Numbered from the stretch's first letter, positions 7,370-16,337 are shown. The stretch is DNA of 64,000 nucleotides from Planosporangium thailandense (GCF_011947195.1 NZ_JAATVY010000010.1:124001-188000); one strand, 5' to 3'. Notes: a model not told the origin generated them from the letters alone. Numbers and translations are program-made.

Positions 7370-7726
7370 ATGTCCGTACGGCGCGTGGTATCCAACATCC
7401 AGTCGGCGGCCATGGCGGAGAGCCGCGACTTCTACGACCTCCTCGGCTTGCGGGAGGTCATGAATCTCGGCTGGGTGATGACCCTGGCGTCTCCGTCCGA
7501 CCCGACGGCTCAGGTCAGCGTCATCGCCGCCGACGCGACCGCGCCGCTCACGCCCGACCTGAGCGTCGAGGTCGACGACGTGGACGCCGCCTATGCGGCG
7601 ATGAGCGCCAGCGGCGCGGAGATCGTGTACCCCTTGCGCGACGAGGAGTGGGGAGTGCGGCGCTTCTTCGTCCGCGACCCCAACGGCCGGGTGGTCAACG
7701 TGCTCGGCCACCTGCCGTCCTCCTGA
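7370..7726 (+). CDS. VOC family protein
   Basis: A 118-residue single-domain protein whose start at ATG 7370 follows GCAGAAAGGCGTACCG. It has the family order: an opening strand and helix (VVSNIQSAAMAESRDFYDLLGL), a central VEVDDVDAAYAAM and a final DPNGRVVNVLGH. The first metal-ligand His/Glu position is Ser/Asn here and the last is Asn, so a metal-independent binding role, as in resistance or isomerase-like relatives, is possible. It is 36 bp upstream of a methyltransferase gene on the same strand. Confidence 0.75.
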   Translation: MSVRRVVSNIQSAAMAESRDFYDLLGLREVMNLGWVMTLASPSDPTAQVSVIAADATAPLTPDLSVEVDDVDAAYAAMSASGAEIVYPLRDEEWGVRRFFVRDPNGRVVNVLGHLPSS

Positions 7727-7750
7727 ACCGGCCGGATAGCGATCCCGCCG

Positions 7751-7756
7751 TAGCAT
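7751..7756 (+). promoter_or_regulatory. Candidate -10 element, leaderless start
   Basis: TAGCAT ends 6 bp before the GTG at 7763, where an actinobacterial -10 box would place transcription start on or next to the start codon. No ribosome binding site is visible. Confidence 0.35.
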
Positions 7757-7762
7757 TGCCGC

Positions 7763-8620
7763 GTGTATCGGTATGAGCAAATAGGTGCTGCTCCCGCTGC
7801 GTGGATCGCCGCGGCACGGGCACGTGAGTCCGAGCGCCCTGACCGGCTCTTCCATGATCCATGGGCTCACCTGCTGGCCGGTGACACGGGCTGGGCCATG
7901 CTGGAGGCGAGCGAGCGGGCGAGTGGCGGCGAGAACGCGCTCCTACCCGTGCGTACGCGGTTCTTTGACGACGTCGTGCTCGCAGCCGCGCACTGGACCA
8001 GTCAGGTGGTGCTGCTCGGCGCCGGCCTGGACACCAGAGCGTACCGCCTCGAACTACCGCCACGGCTCGACGTGTACGAGATCGACCGCCCCGATTCGTT
8101 CACGGCCAAGGAGGCTGTGTTGACGGCGGCGGACGCCTGGCCCGCCTGCGCCCGCCGGACGGTCGAGGCGGACCTGCGCGCAGACTGGCGAAGCCCGCTC
8201 CTCGACGCCGGCTTCGATCCGGCGGCGCCGACGGTGTGGGTCGCCGAAGGTCTGCTGTTCTACCTGGGTTCAGCCGCGGTCGACGAACTGCTGTCGCAGG
8301 CGGCGGCCCTGTCCGAAGCGCGCGCGCTGATGGTGGCGGACTTCTTCGGTACCGGTCTGTTGCGGCTGCCGTCGATGCGGTTTCTGGTCGAGCAGTGCGA
8401 GCTGACCGGTTGGCCGCTGCCGTTCTGCACCGACGACCCGGTGGCTCTCTTGGACCGCCACGGGTGGCGGCCGTGCGCGATCACCGAGCCGGGCCAGTCC
8501 GACGCCAACTTCGACCGTCTCCCGGCCCTGCCCGACGACTGGTCCGGCGGTGACGACCCCACCACACGCACCTACCTCGCGGTCGCGTCCAACGGGCCGG
8601 CGGTTCGCCCACCCGACTGA
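7763..8620 (+). CDS. LCM-family SAM-dependent methyltransferase
   Basis: The protein is 285 residues from GTG 7763. It has the leucine carboxyl methyltransferase (PF04072) layout: an N-terminal region with DRLFHDPWAHLLAG, then PVRTRFFDDVV, the SAM-binding loop VVLLGAGLDTRAYRL at about residues 91-105 and the acidic ribose contact YEIDRPD. WVAEGLLFYL is the post-motif strand typical of this family. In actinomycetes these enzymes methylate small polyketide- or mycolate-like products, but the substrate here is unknown. A hairpin follows 25 bp after the stop. Confidence 0.85.
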   Translation: MYRYEQIGAAPAAWIAAARARESERPDRLFHDPWAHLLAGDTGWAMLEASERASGGENALLPVRTRFFDDVVLAAAHWTSQVVLLGAGLDTRAYRLELPPRLDVYEIDRPDSFTAKEAVLTAADAWPACARRTVEADLRADWRSPLLDAGFDPAAPTVWVAEGLLFYLGSAAVDELLSQAAALSEARALMVADFFGTGLLRLPSMRFLVEQCELTGWPLPFCTDDPVALLDRHGWRPCAITEPGQSDANFDRLPALPDDWSGGDDPTTRTYLAVASNGPAVRPPD

Positions 8621-8645
8621 TGGTTGGCGGGCTGATGGTCGGCCG

Positions 8646-8669
8646 GAGCCACCCGCGACGAGGTGGCTC
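8646..8669 (+). terminator. Hairpin terminator after methyltransferase
   Basis: GAGCCACC and GGTGGCTC form an 8-bp perfect GC-rich stem around an 8-base loop, 25 bp downstream of the methyltransferase stop codon. There is no U-tract. Confidence 0.6.
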
Positions 8670-8839
8670 TCGTGCCGACGTTCGTCAATCCCTGAGGTCC
8701 CTGTAGGTAGCGGCTGCACCGTTTACCGGCAAGGCGTCTGTCGGATCCGAGCGGTGTCGCCTATCCGGTGGTGCCGCGCCGCGCCCGCTGATTGGCTCAC
8801 GGCCGGACGTCCACACCCGACGGACGGGGGAGCGACCTC

Positions 8840-9307
8840 GTGGACGAGACGGGCGAGACGAACGAAACGGCCGAGACGGGCGAGACGAACGAAACGGCCG
8901 AGACGCTGGCACGGCGGCTCGGCCGCGTGCTGGTCGAACGGGCGGCGCCGGCCGAGGCGGTGATGTTCGGTCCGGTCAGTCGCGCCTTTCTCCGCGATCC
9001 GGACAGGGCGTCGGCGACGCGGCAGCGCAGTGCGGCCGGACCGCTGGGCTTCGACGATGCCGGGGAGACGGTCGAACTGTTGACGCCGGCGCTGTTGAAG
9101 GCGTCGGTCGAGGTGACCACGTACCTCGCAGAGCAGCATGTCACCGGCGCGACCGACGGGGACGTCCTCGCGGCGCTGACCGTGGCACAGCGGGCCCGCG
9201 TACGCGAGATCGTCGAGCGCGCCCTGCGCCGGGAGGGGATCGCCGCCGAGCGCGCCGCGTTGCTCGCCGACGCGGTGGTCGGTGGCGACCGGCAGGCGGA
9301 GGAGTGA
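8840..9307 (+). CDS. Hypothetical protein with acidic GETNETAET repeat
   Basis: GTG 8840 preceded by GGGGGAGCGACCTC is preferred, giving 155 residues. The N-terminus has a low-complexity acidic repeat (DETGETNETAET, GETNETAET) encoded by an 18-bp direct repeat. The rest is helical and soluble, with VFGPVSRAF-like and VTTYLAEQHVTGATDGDVLAAL segments. No family is recognised. Its stop is 2 bp from the ATG of the M48 membrane protease gene, whose ribosome binding site lies inside this gene's end. The two are therefore one operon, and it may be the protease's cytoplasmic regulator or partner. Confidence 0.65.
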   Translation: MDETGETNETAETGETNETAETLARRLGRVLVERAAPAEAVMFGPVSRAFLRDPDRASATRQRSAAGPLGFDDAGETVELLTPALLKASVEVTTYLAEQHVTGATDGDVLAALTVAQRARVREIVERALRREGIAAERAALLADAVVGGDRQAEE

Positions 9308-9309
9308 CG

Positions 9310-12153
9310 ATGAGCGTGGCAGACGCCGGCACCGCGCCGGCAGCGAGTCCGGACACCGCCGACGCACGGCAGCGGGTGGCGGACATCCCGTCCGGCACGG
9401 GGATGCGGTTCCTGCTCCTCGTCGCGGCCGTGCTGGCCACCAGCACGGTGATCTTCACCTGGGCCTACCTCGCCAGCCCGGGCAGGGCGCAGTTCTTCCA
9501 CGACACCATCGATACCTGCGACAAGCGCTACCCCGACATGCGCATGAAGGCAGCGACGACCACCGAGTTCCTGGAACGGCAGGCGCCCGCGGAGCGGGAG
9601 TGGGCCCGGTGCGTGGTGCCCGCCTTCCAGGACGAGGCCGCCTGGGTCGGCGTTCAGCTCGCGGCCGAGACCGGCCTCGCCGGCGTGCTGTACGCGCTGC
9701 ACCCGTGGTGGCTGCGGCGGCGACGCGGCCTCGTCACCTTCGACGTCGACAACCCGGCACTTGCGGCGGAGCTACGCCGACTGTGCACCGACGTCGGGCT
9801 CGACCGGGAACCGGCGTGGCTGCTGGCGCCGTTCAGCACGGGCACAGGCGGGCTCGCGTTCGGCACCCGGCGCCGACGGTACGTGAGCCTCGACGCGGGC
9901 CTGCTCACCCGCTGGACCACCGACCGGCCGGCCTTCCGGGCGGTGGTGCTGCACGAGCTGGCCCACCACCGGCACGGCGACGCGGGCCGGACGTACGCCA
10001 CCATCGCCGTGTGGTGGGCGTTCGTGGCGGCGGCGGTCGTGCCGTACCTGCTGTTCCTGGTCCATCCCTGGCTGCTGACCCGCCCGTTGTCGTGGTCGCC
10101 GGCTTCCCTGGTGATGGACTGGGGCTTGAAACTCCGCGTGCTCGTCGCCCTGGCGATCCTGACCGTGGCGGTATACCTGATCCGCAACGCCGTGCTGCGG
10201 GTCCGCGAGACCTACGCCGACGCGGCCGCGGCCGCCGCGGCCGGACCCGACAGCGCCCTCGCCCGGGTACTCGGCGCGCACCGCGAGCCGGCCGTACCGG
10301 CATGGCGGGCGCCGCTGCGGACCCACCCGACCGTGGCGCAGCGGCTGGCCGTCGTCGCCGATCCGGCCGGTCTGGCGCGGACCGGCGGGTGGGAGATGTT
10401 CGCCGCGGGGCTGACCGGCGCGCTGCTCGCGGTCAACCTGGGCAATCTGGTGCCGAACCTGTTCGCCCCATCGGTCCTGACCGGAGACGCGCTGATCTGT
10501 CTGCCGGTCGTCGCGCTGCTCGTGGGACTGCTGACCATCGCGGTGTGGCACGCGACCGCCCGTCCCGGGCCGAGACCGTGGCTGCGCCGCTGGTCGCTGC
10601 CGGTGGCGCTCGTCGCGGGCTTCGTCGCCGGCACGCCGCTGTCGCTGGTCATGTCGGCCATCGGGTACCCGTTGGTCAACTGGGCCCAGCCGGTCTCCCT
10701 CGGGCTGCTGCTGGCCGGCGCGCTGACCGTCACCGGGTACCTGCTGTCGGCGAGTCGCAGCCTTCCCGATCCGTCGGGGCGGGCCCGGCGAGCCGTGCTC
10801 GTGACCGCCGTCGTCGCGGTGTTCCCCTGGTTCCTGATCTGGTTCGGGGCCCGGGGCACCGGAATGGACACCGCGCTGATCATCGGCGACAGGCCCGTCC
10901 CGGGTGGTGACATCGGCTGGTACGCGGCGTTGGCGCACTGGACCCGGCTTCTCTATGTGCCCTTGACCGAGCTGGAGAACGATTCGTTCATCCTGCCCGG
11001 CCTGGCGTTGCTCTGGGCGGTGCCCGCCGTGCTCAGCGGGGTGTGGCGGCGACGGCCACGGCCGTCCGGCCCAGCCCCGATCCGGTGGGCGTTCGCGGTG
11101 GGCGTGGGCGCGGTCGCCGGCCTGGCCGTCATCGGGTTCGGGATCGCCGAGCCTTTCCTGGCCAGGGAGCTGCTGCCGGTGGCGATCCGGCGTACGCCGG
11201 CGAACGTGACGGTCGACTCGCCACCGTTCTACGCGTATGTCGCCGAAAACACCTACCTGTCCGCCGCCGTCGTCGCCCAGGGCGTCGCCGCCGCCGTGAC
11301 CGCCGCCCGGTCGACCCGGCTGCGGCCCAGCCTGGCGCTCCTCGCCAGCGCCACCACCGGCACCGTGGCCATCCTCGGCATGTTCGCGTTCTGGACGACC
11401 GCGCGCTGCCTCAACGTCGCCGGCAACCCGGTCCGGCGCTGCCGCCCGCCGTGGGTGCCGCCGAGCGAGCTGAGCGGCGTCTACCTGCACCCCGTACTGA
11501 TCCGCGGGGTCGTGGTAGCCGTGCCCGCGACGCTGATCGGAGCCGGGCTGGCGGCCTGGCATCGCCGCGTACGGGGCGGGCGCGCCGGCGTCGCCCGGCA
11601 CACCGCCAGGGCTCGGCGGCCGCGCTCGGCCGTCGCGACCACCGTCGCCCTCGGCGTCGTGTTCGTCCTCGTCGTCTCCGCCGCTGTCGTCCGGATCCCG
11701 GCCGTGTACCGCGCCTGGGTGCCGGCCGACCTGACCGGCCCGAAGTGCCTGACCGGCACCTGGGTCGAGCTCGACCATCGGGTCGACCGTGACTTCGGCG
11801 CGGCCGGCAAGGCGCGGTTCGCCGGCAGCGGAGCCGTGCAGACCTTCGGCGCCGACGGCACAGCCGTGCTCGACTACGGGTCCGGCGTCACCGAGTCGGC
11901 CAGGTTGAACGGCCACCGCGTCCAGATCGCCTTCCTCGGCCACGTCACCACGCGGTACCGCGCCACCGACGAGCGGATCGACTACCGCGACGTGAGCGCG
12001 TCCGGCGGGTACGCGGTGGGGGTCGACGGCCGGGTGGTCGGCACGTACCCGCTGGGCACCAGCTTCACCCCAGACCAGTACACGTGCATCAACGGCTATC
12101 TGCACGAGAACGGGCCCGGGTACCAGATCCTGCTGAAGCGGCGGCGCGGCTGA
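9310..12153 (+). CDS. Polytopic M48-type metalloprotease with C-terminal ectodomain
   Basis: ATG 9310 is placed 5 bp after GGAGGAG; a GTG at 9304 is an alternative. The 947-residue protein has an early membrane segment and the zinc motif HELAHHRHGD (HExxH at about 215-219). A third ligand, Glu in RETYAD at about residue 300, fits peptidase family M48. Roughly a dozen further membrane segments follow. The last about 135 residues after VVATTVALGVVFVLVV are beta-rich (CLTGTWVEL, GYAVGVDGRVVG, YTCINGYL). They hold two Cys and are probably an extracytoplasmic barrel-like domain. M48 proteins usually have about 300-500 residues, so this one is greatly extended. The role may be membrane-protein quality control or sensing. 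Confidence 0.8.
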   Translation: MSVADAGTAPAASPDTADARQRVADIPSGTGMRFLLLVAAVLATSTVIFTWAYLASPGRAQFFHDTIDTCDKRYPDMRMKAATTTEFLERQAPAEREWARCVVPAFQDEAAWVGVQLAAETGLAGVLYALHPWWLRRRRGLVTFDVDNPALAAELRRLCTDVGLDREPAWLLAPFSTGTGGLAFGTRRRRYVSLDAGLLTRWTTDRPAFRAVVLHELAHHRHGDAGRTYATIAVWWAFVAAAVVPYLLFLVHPWLLTRPLSWSPASLVMDWGLKLRVLVALAILTVAVYLIRNAVLRVRETYADAAAAAAAGPDSALARVLGAHREPAVPAWRAPLRTHPTVAQRLAVVADPAGLARTGGWEMFAAGLTGALLAVNLGNLVPNLFAPSVLTGDALICLPVVALLVGLLTIAVWHATARPGPRPWLRRWSLPVALVAGFVAGTPLSLVMSAIGYPLVNWAQPVSLGLLLAGALTVTGYLLSASRSLPDPSGRARRAVLVTAVVAVFPWFLIWFGARGTGMDTALIIGDRPVPGGDIGWYAALAHWTRLLYVPLTELENDSFILPGLALLWAVPAVLSGVWRRRPRPSGPAPIRWAFAVGVGAVAGLAVIGFGIAEPFLARELLPVAIRRTPANVTVDSPPFYAYVAENTYLSAAVVAQGVAAAVTAARSTRLRPSLALLASATTGTVAILGMFAFWTTARCLNVAGNPVRRCRPPWVPPSELSGVYLHPVLIRGVVVAVPATLIGAGLAAWHRRVRGGRAGVARHTARARRPRSAVATTVALGVVFVLVVSAAVVRIPAVYRAWVPADLTGPKCLTGTWVELDHRVDRDFGAAGKARFAGSGAVQTFGADGTAVLDYGSGVTESARLNGHRVQIAFLGHVTTRYRATDERIDYRDVSASGGYAVGVDGRVVGTYPLGTSFTPDQYTCINGYLHENGPGYQILLKRRRG

Positions 12154-12198
12154 CCGCCCGACCCTTCACCGGCGGGGTGGAACGGCTGCCGTGCAAGG

Positions 12199-12813
12199 AT
12201 GAGCGACGTGGGCGAACAGCATGCGTGGACCAGGATCACCGAGGCCAATCCCGAGCATTCACAGTGGTACATCGAGCGTTTCCGGACGATGGCCAGGGAG
12301 GGCGCGGACCTGGGCGGGGAAGCGCGCTTCGTCGACGCGATGCTGGCGCGCGGCTCGCGCGTCCTCGACGCGGGCTGCGGTCCCGGCCGGGTCGGATCGC
12401 TGCTGGCGGCGGCCGGACACGACGTCGTCGGCGTCGACCTCGACCCGGTGCTCATCGCCGCCGCCGAGGAGGACCACCCCGGCCCCCGCTGGCTGGTGGC
12501 GGACCTCGCGGAGCTGGACCTTCCGGCCCAGGGGATCGCGGAGGGCTTTGACGTGGTCCTCTGCGCGGGTCACGTGATGACGTTCGTCGCGCCGAGCACC
12601 CGGCGCGAGATTCTCCGTCGCATGGGCGTACACCTGCGCGACGGCGGCCGCGTCGTCGTCGGGTTCGGCGCCGGCCGGGACTACGACTTCGACGACTTCC
12701 TAACCGACGCCGAGGCGAGCGGGCTGGCGGCGGACCTGCTGCTGTCGAGCTGGGACCTGCGCCCCTTCCGCAAGGACTCGGACTTCCTGGTCGCGATCCT
12801 GCGGCCGGCCTAG
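12199..12813 (+). CDS. Class I SAM-dependent methyltransferase
   Basis: A 204-residue Rossmann methyltransferase. Motif I is VLDAGCGPGRVGSLL at about residues 54-68; the acidic residue after strand 2 is Asp in VVGVDLDPV. Motif post-I is WLVADLAEL and the fourth strand is VVLCAGHVMTFV. No extra substrate domain is seen. Its stop overlaps the GTG of the following MFS gene by one base, so methylation and export of a small molecule may be linked. The start ATG follows CAAGG directly. Confidence 0.85.
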   Translation: MSDVGEQHAWTRITEANPEHSQWYIERFRTMAREGADLGGEARFVDAMLARGSRVLDAGCGPGRVGSLLAAAGHDVVGVDLDPVLIAAAEEDHPGPRWLVADLAELDLPAQGIAEGFDVVLCAGHVMTFVAPSTRREILRRMGVHLRDGGRVVVGFGAGRDYDFDDFLTDAEASGLAADLLLSSWDLRPFRKDSDFLVAILRPA

Positions 12814-14066
12814 TGCCCGCCGTGTGGGCCGGGCGGTCGCTGGGGCGGCAGTTCGCGTGGCTCTGGGTGGCGTACGCGGTCAGCACGCTCGGCACCTGGC
12901 TCGCGTTCGACGCGTTCCCCTTGATCGCGATCCTCGTGCTGCACGCCCGGCCGACCCAGGTGTCGGTGCTCGCCGCCGCGGGGCTGGCGGTAGGGGCGGC
13001 GGTGGCGGTGCCGCTCGGTCCATGGGTGGAGTTTCGCCGCAAGCGGCCGGTGATGGTCGCGATGGACCTGACCCGGTTCGCCGCGCTGATGAGCATCCCC
13101 GCCGCGTTCGCGCTCGGCTGGCTCAGCTTCGCCCAGCTCCTGGTGGTGTCGGTCGTCGTCGCCGCGGCCGACATCGCCTTCAAAGCGGCGAGCGGCGCCT
13201 GCCTGAAGGCGTTGGTACGGCCGGAGCACCTGCTCGTCGCGAACGGGCGCTTCGAGTCGACGACCTGGACCGCCACCGCGCTCGGCCCGCCGCTCGGCGG
13301 GGCCGCGATCGGCCTTTTCGGGCCGGTGGCGACCGTGGTGGCCAACGCGGTCAGCTTCCTGTTGTCGGCAGCGGGGATCCGCGCGATCGGCGGCAGCGAG
13401 CCGCGCCCCGCGCGTACCGACGGACCACGGCTGCGCGCCCGCGACCTGCTCGACGGGTGGCGGTACATCCTGACCAACCCGGCGCTGCGCCCGCTGTTCT
13501 TCAACACGATCCTGGTCAACGGCCTGATCCTGGCCACGTCGCCGCTGCTCGCCGTCCTCATGCTCGGCCGCCTCGGGTTCGCGCCCTGGCAGTACGGCCT
13601 CGCGTTCGGCGCGCCCTGCGTCGGCGGCCTCATCGGCTCACGGCTGGCCCGCCGGCTCGTCGCGCGGTACGGGCAGCACCGGGTCATGCGCACCGCCGGG
13701 GCCCTGCGCGCGTGCTGGTCGGTCGCCCTGGCCTTCATCCGACCCGGCGCTGCCGGGCTCGTGCTCGTCATCGCCGTCGAGCTTGGCTTGATCACCTGTA
13801 TGGGCGTGTTCAACCCGGTGTTCGCCACCTACCGGCTCGAACAGACCGAGACGGACCGGGTCGCGCGCACCCTGTCCGCCTGGTCGGTAACCAGCAACGC
13901 CATCATCGCCGCCATGACCGCCCTGTGGGGCCTGCTCGCCAGCCTCACCAGCCCCCGTACCGCGATCGCAGTCGCCGGGATCCTCATTCTGGCGACCCCG
14001 CTCCTGCTACCCCGACGCGACCACGCGCCGCGGCACGAGCGGGAACTGGCCGCGAGCCGCGGATGA
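12813..14066 (+). CDS. MFS transporter, probable exporter
   Basis: The 417-residue protein begins with GTG overlapping the methyltransferase stop codon. It has about 12 hydrophobic segments and a mid-loop RTDGPRLRARDLLDGWRYI, which is typical of the macrolide-efflux-like MFS_3 group (LLxGWRYI). The conserved cytoplasmic loop 2-3 segment is degenerate (EFRRKRPVMV). It is a likely drug or metabolite exporter by family, with an unknown substrate. The gene ends 3 bp from the convergent ferredoxin-membrane fusion gene, with no room for a terminator. Confidence 0.85.
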   Translation: MPAVWAGRSLGRQFAWLWVAYAVSTLGTWLAFDAFPLIAILVLHARPTQVSVLAAAGLAVGAAVAVPLGPWVEFRRKRPVMVAMDLTRFAALMSIPAAFALGWLSFAQLLVVSVVVAAADIAFKAASGACLKALVRPEHLLVANGRFESTTWTATALGPPLGGAAIGLFGPVATVVANAVSFLLSAAGIRAIGGSEPRPARTDGPRLRARDLLDGWRYILTNPALRPLFFNTILVNGLILATSPLLAVLMLGRLGFAPWQYGLAFGAPCVGGLIGSRLARRLVARYGQHRVMRTAGALRACWSVALAFIRPGAAGLVLVIAVELGLITCMGVFNPVFATYRLEQTETDRVARTLSAWSVTSNAIIAAMTALWGLLASLTSPRTAIAVAGILILATPLLLPRRDHAPRHERELAASRG

Positions 14067-14069
14067 CGC

Positions 14070-15107
14070 TCACCTGTTGCCGCGCTGGCGCAGCCCCGTC
14101 ACGTTGGCGAGCTCCTCCTTCTTGCCGGAGCGCCCCTCGGCCTCCTCGCGCTGCTGTGGCGGCATGTACACCCGGGAGCCGGCCCGGTTGAGCCGGATCG
14201 CCCGCGCGGGGCACACCTTCACCGCCCGCGCCACCGCCTCGATGTCCTCCGGCGGCACCGTCGACTTGTAGCCCAGGCGGCCGTCGGCGCGCAACTCGAA
14301 GATGCCCGGCGCCTCCTGCTCGCAGAAGCCGAACCGGGCGCACTTCGCGGCGTCGACGGTGACCTCGGACATCTGACCGCGCATCCGGTTGGTGGTCTTG
14401 TCGGTCATCGCGCGCTTGCCCTTGAGCGCCCAGCCGGAGACGCCCAACCACATGACCACGGTGCTCAGCCACATCAGGATGACCGGGATCTTGACGTACA
14501 GCGGGCCGACATGCCGCCCGGCCAGCAGGATGTGACCGGCGACCAGCGTGAACGAGGCGTACGCCAGCGAGTGCAGCGCCCGCCACCTGCTGTAGCCCAT
14601 CTTGCGCTGCAGCGGCATCGAGATCAGCAGCGCTGTCATGATCTCGATGCCGATCGTGCCGACGCCGACGCCGATCGGGTCCCGCATGTTGGTGAACGGG
14701 ACGAACTCGTCGATGAGGTACGTCGGGCCGCCGGGCGTGAAGAGCTGACCGAACGCGTGCGACCAGGCGAGGGTCATGCCGATCAGCGCGAACGTCATGT
14801 GGGTGGCGTAGATGTTGGAGTGCTTGAACCGGGTCATCGCCCAGCCGCGGCCGAGCATCATGCCCCACATCACCGTGATCCACAGCAGGATGTACGACAC
14901 GAACCCGAGCGTGTGCCCGACCAGGTGGACCGACTGCCCGGCGGTACAGTCCGCCGCGATGAAGATCTGGCAGTGTCCCGGAGCGCCGGGCGGGGCGGTC
15001 ATCTTCCAGACCTGCCAGCCGCCGAGGATCACCACCGTGGTCACGCCGACGCCGGCGACGATCAGGATGTTTCGCAGCGTGTGGGAGTCTTCCTTGCCAC
15101 GACCCAT
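14070..15107 (-). CDS. Ferric reductase-like membrane domain fused to [3Fe-4S] ferredoxin
   Basis: The 345-residue protein has about six membrane segments in residues 12-225. Paired His residues fit bis-haem b binding (His103 with His117; His179 with His192). The C-terminal 100 residues are a small ferredoxin with Cys256, Cys262 and Cys299-Pro, a C-x5-C...CP set that binds a [3Fe-4S] cluster as in P450-partner ferredoxins. The loop KCARFGFCEQEAPGIFEL shows the usual AP-x-F context. The fusion suggests electrons pass between haem and cluster across or along the membrane, possibly to a P450 or oxygenase. No such enzyme is in the window. Confidence 0.85.
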   Translation of the reverse strand: MGRGKEDSHTLRNILIVAGVGVTTVVILGGWQVWKMTAPPGAPGHCQIFIAADCTAGQSVHLVGHTLGFVSYILLWITVMWGMMLGRGWAMTRFKHSNIYATHMTFALIGMTLAWSHAFGQLFTPGGPTYLIDEFVPFTNMRDPIGVGVGTIGIEIMTALLISMPLQRKMGYSRWRALHSLAYASFTLVAGHILLAGRHVGPLYVKIPVILMWLSTVVMWLGVSGWALKGKRAMTDKTTNRMRGQMSEVTVDAAKCARFGFCEQEAPGIFELRADGRLGYKSTVPPEDIEAVARAVKVCPARAIRLNRAGSRVYMPPQQREEAEGRSGKKEELANVTGLRQRGNR

Positions 15108-15632
15108 GTCGGTGCTTCCTCCTCGCGTTCTGTCGTGACAAACCGTCGCCGTGGGCGACCGGGTGGTTCGGTGGCGGGTCGGTGATCAGTAAGGACCCCG
15201 GTACGGCCGGCCCGCCGGCCGTACCGGCCGGGGTGGCGTCGGGCCGGCCGGTCCGTGGGTACCGATGGGTCGCCCTCCGGTTCGGATGCGGTTGCTGGCG
15301 CGTCGATGGCCGTCAGGGCGTCCCCACCGTGGTCTCCACCGTGCGCCGGAGCCTCCCTTCGGACGCGACCGCCGACTCGGACACGACCGCCGGCCGCGTC
15401 ACCGGCGCCGGCCGCGTCACCGGCGCCGGCCGCGTCACCGGCGCTGACGGCGGATTCCTGCCTGTGAAACTAGGGCGCTGTCGCGGGCGAGGAACAGGTA
15501 CGTAAGCGCAACTTATAAACAATCTTTGCTGCCCTTAGGGATCGACGTGGATCACGGCCGGATGGCGGCGCCGGATGGGCGGCCGGCGCCGGCCACCACC
15601 CGTGGCGGTTACCCGTACGCTGCGCCGATACG
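15108..15632. other. 525-bp intergenic region
   Basis: I see no convincing gene here; the open frames are proline/arginine-rich or repeat translations. The region holds three 18-bp tandem repeats at 15390-15443. An AT-rich patch around 15510-15530 (ACTTATAAACAATC) is the only promoter-like stretch before the kinase gene. It probably carries promoters for the two divergent genes. Confidence 0.5.
15390..15443. repeat. Three tandem 18-bp repeats
   Basis: CCGGCCGCGTCACCGGCG occurs three times in succession without mismatch. Each unit is itself nearly self-complementary (CGCCGGTGACGCGGCCGG), so the array can fold. It is not inside a credible gene. Confidence 0.85.
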
Positions 15633-16328
15633 GTGTGTGCTGTGATCGGTACCGACGCGTCGATCGGATGGAAGCAACCCTTGACCGCACACCTGGATAT
15701 CGATGAGTCCACCGTCGACGCGCTGGTGACCCGGGCGCGTCTGCTGGCCGGGGACGGCCGGCGGAGGATTCTCGGCATCACCGGCGCGCCGGGCGCCGGC
15801 AAGTCCACGCTGGCCGCCCGGATCGTGGCCGAGCTGGGGCCGCTCGCCACGCTGGTACCGATGGACGGCTACCACCTCTCCGAGGCGGAGCTGCACCGGC
15901 TCGGCCGGCACGACCGCAAAGGCGCCATCGACACCTTCGACGCCGCCGGCTTCGTCTGCCTGCTGCGCCGGCTGCGTGCCCCCGGCCCCGCCACCGTGTA
16001 CGCGCCCGAGTTCCGCCGGGACCTGGAGGAGTCGATCGCCGGGGCGATCCCGGTGCCCCCGGACGTGCCGCTCGTGGTGACCGAGGGCAACTACCTGCTG
16101 GTCGACCAGGGGGAGTGGGCGGCTGTCCGCGACCTGGTCGACGAGGCCTGGTACGTCGAGGTCGACGAGGAGACCCGGCTGTCCCGGCTGGTCGCCCGGC
16201 ACGTCGCGTTCGGGAGGCCGCCGCGGGAGGCCGAGCACCGGGCGTACGGCAGCGACCAGCGCAACGCCGAGCTGATCGCGGGTACCCGGGCGCGCGCCGA
16301 CCTGCGCATCAGGTTCGCGGCCGGGTGA
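15633..16328 (+). CDS. Nucleoside/pantothenate kinase-like P-loop protein
   Basis: A 231-residue P-loop phosphotransferase. Walker A is GAPGAGKST at residues 51-59, followed by VPMDGYHLSEAELHRLG, the Asp-Gly-Tyr/Phe-His segment of the uridine kinase/PanK superfamily. YAPEFRRDLEESIAG and VVTEGNYLL are the substrate and Walker B-like strands. In actinomycetes these are usually annotated as nucleoside/nucleotide kinase family proteins. The exact substrate (pantothenate, uridine or fructose-type) cannot be told. The start is uncertain: GTG 15633 or 15642. It stands 80 bp upstream of the metal transporter gene. Confidence 0.8.
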   Translation: MCAVIGTDASIGWKQPLTAHLDIDESTVDALVTRARLLAGDGRRRILGITGAPGAGKSTLAARIVAELGPLATLVPMDGYHLSEAELHRLGRHDRKGAIDTFDAAGFVCLLRRLRAPGPATVYAPEFRRDLEESIAGAIPVPPDVPLVVTEGNYLLVDQGEWAAVRDLVDEAWYVEVDEETRLSRLVARHVAFGRPPREAEHRAYGSDQRNAELIAGTRARADLRIRFAAG

Positions 16329-16337
16329 GGCGCAGAG

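Noticed and set aside
7135-7776. 213-codon open frame overlapping the VOC gene
   Set aside because: The VOC frame at 7370 has clear family motifs; the other frame is a Gly/Arg-rich shadow.
9772-12105. 777-codon open frame on the minus strand
   Set aside because: It is antisense to the M48 protease gene; composition is His/Gln/Asp/Arg-rich, typical of a reverse-strand shadow in high-GC DNA.
15182-15505. 107-codon open frame in the long intergenic region
   Set aside because: About a quarter of it is translation of the 18-bp tandem repeats (GRVTGA) and the rest lacks protein-like composition.
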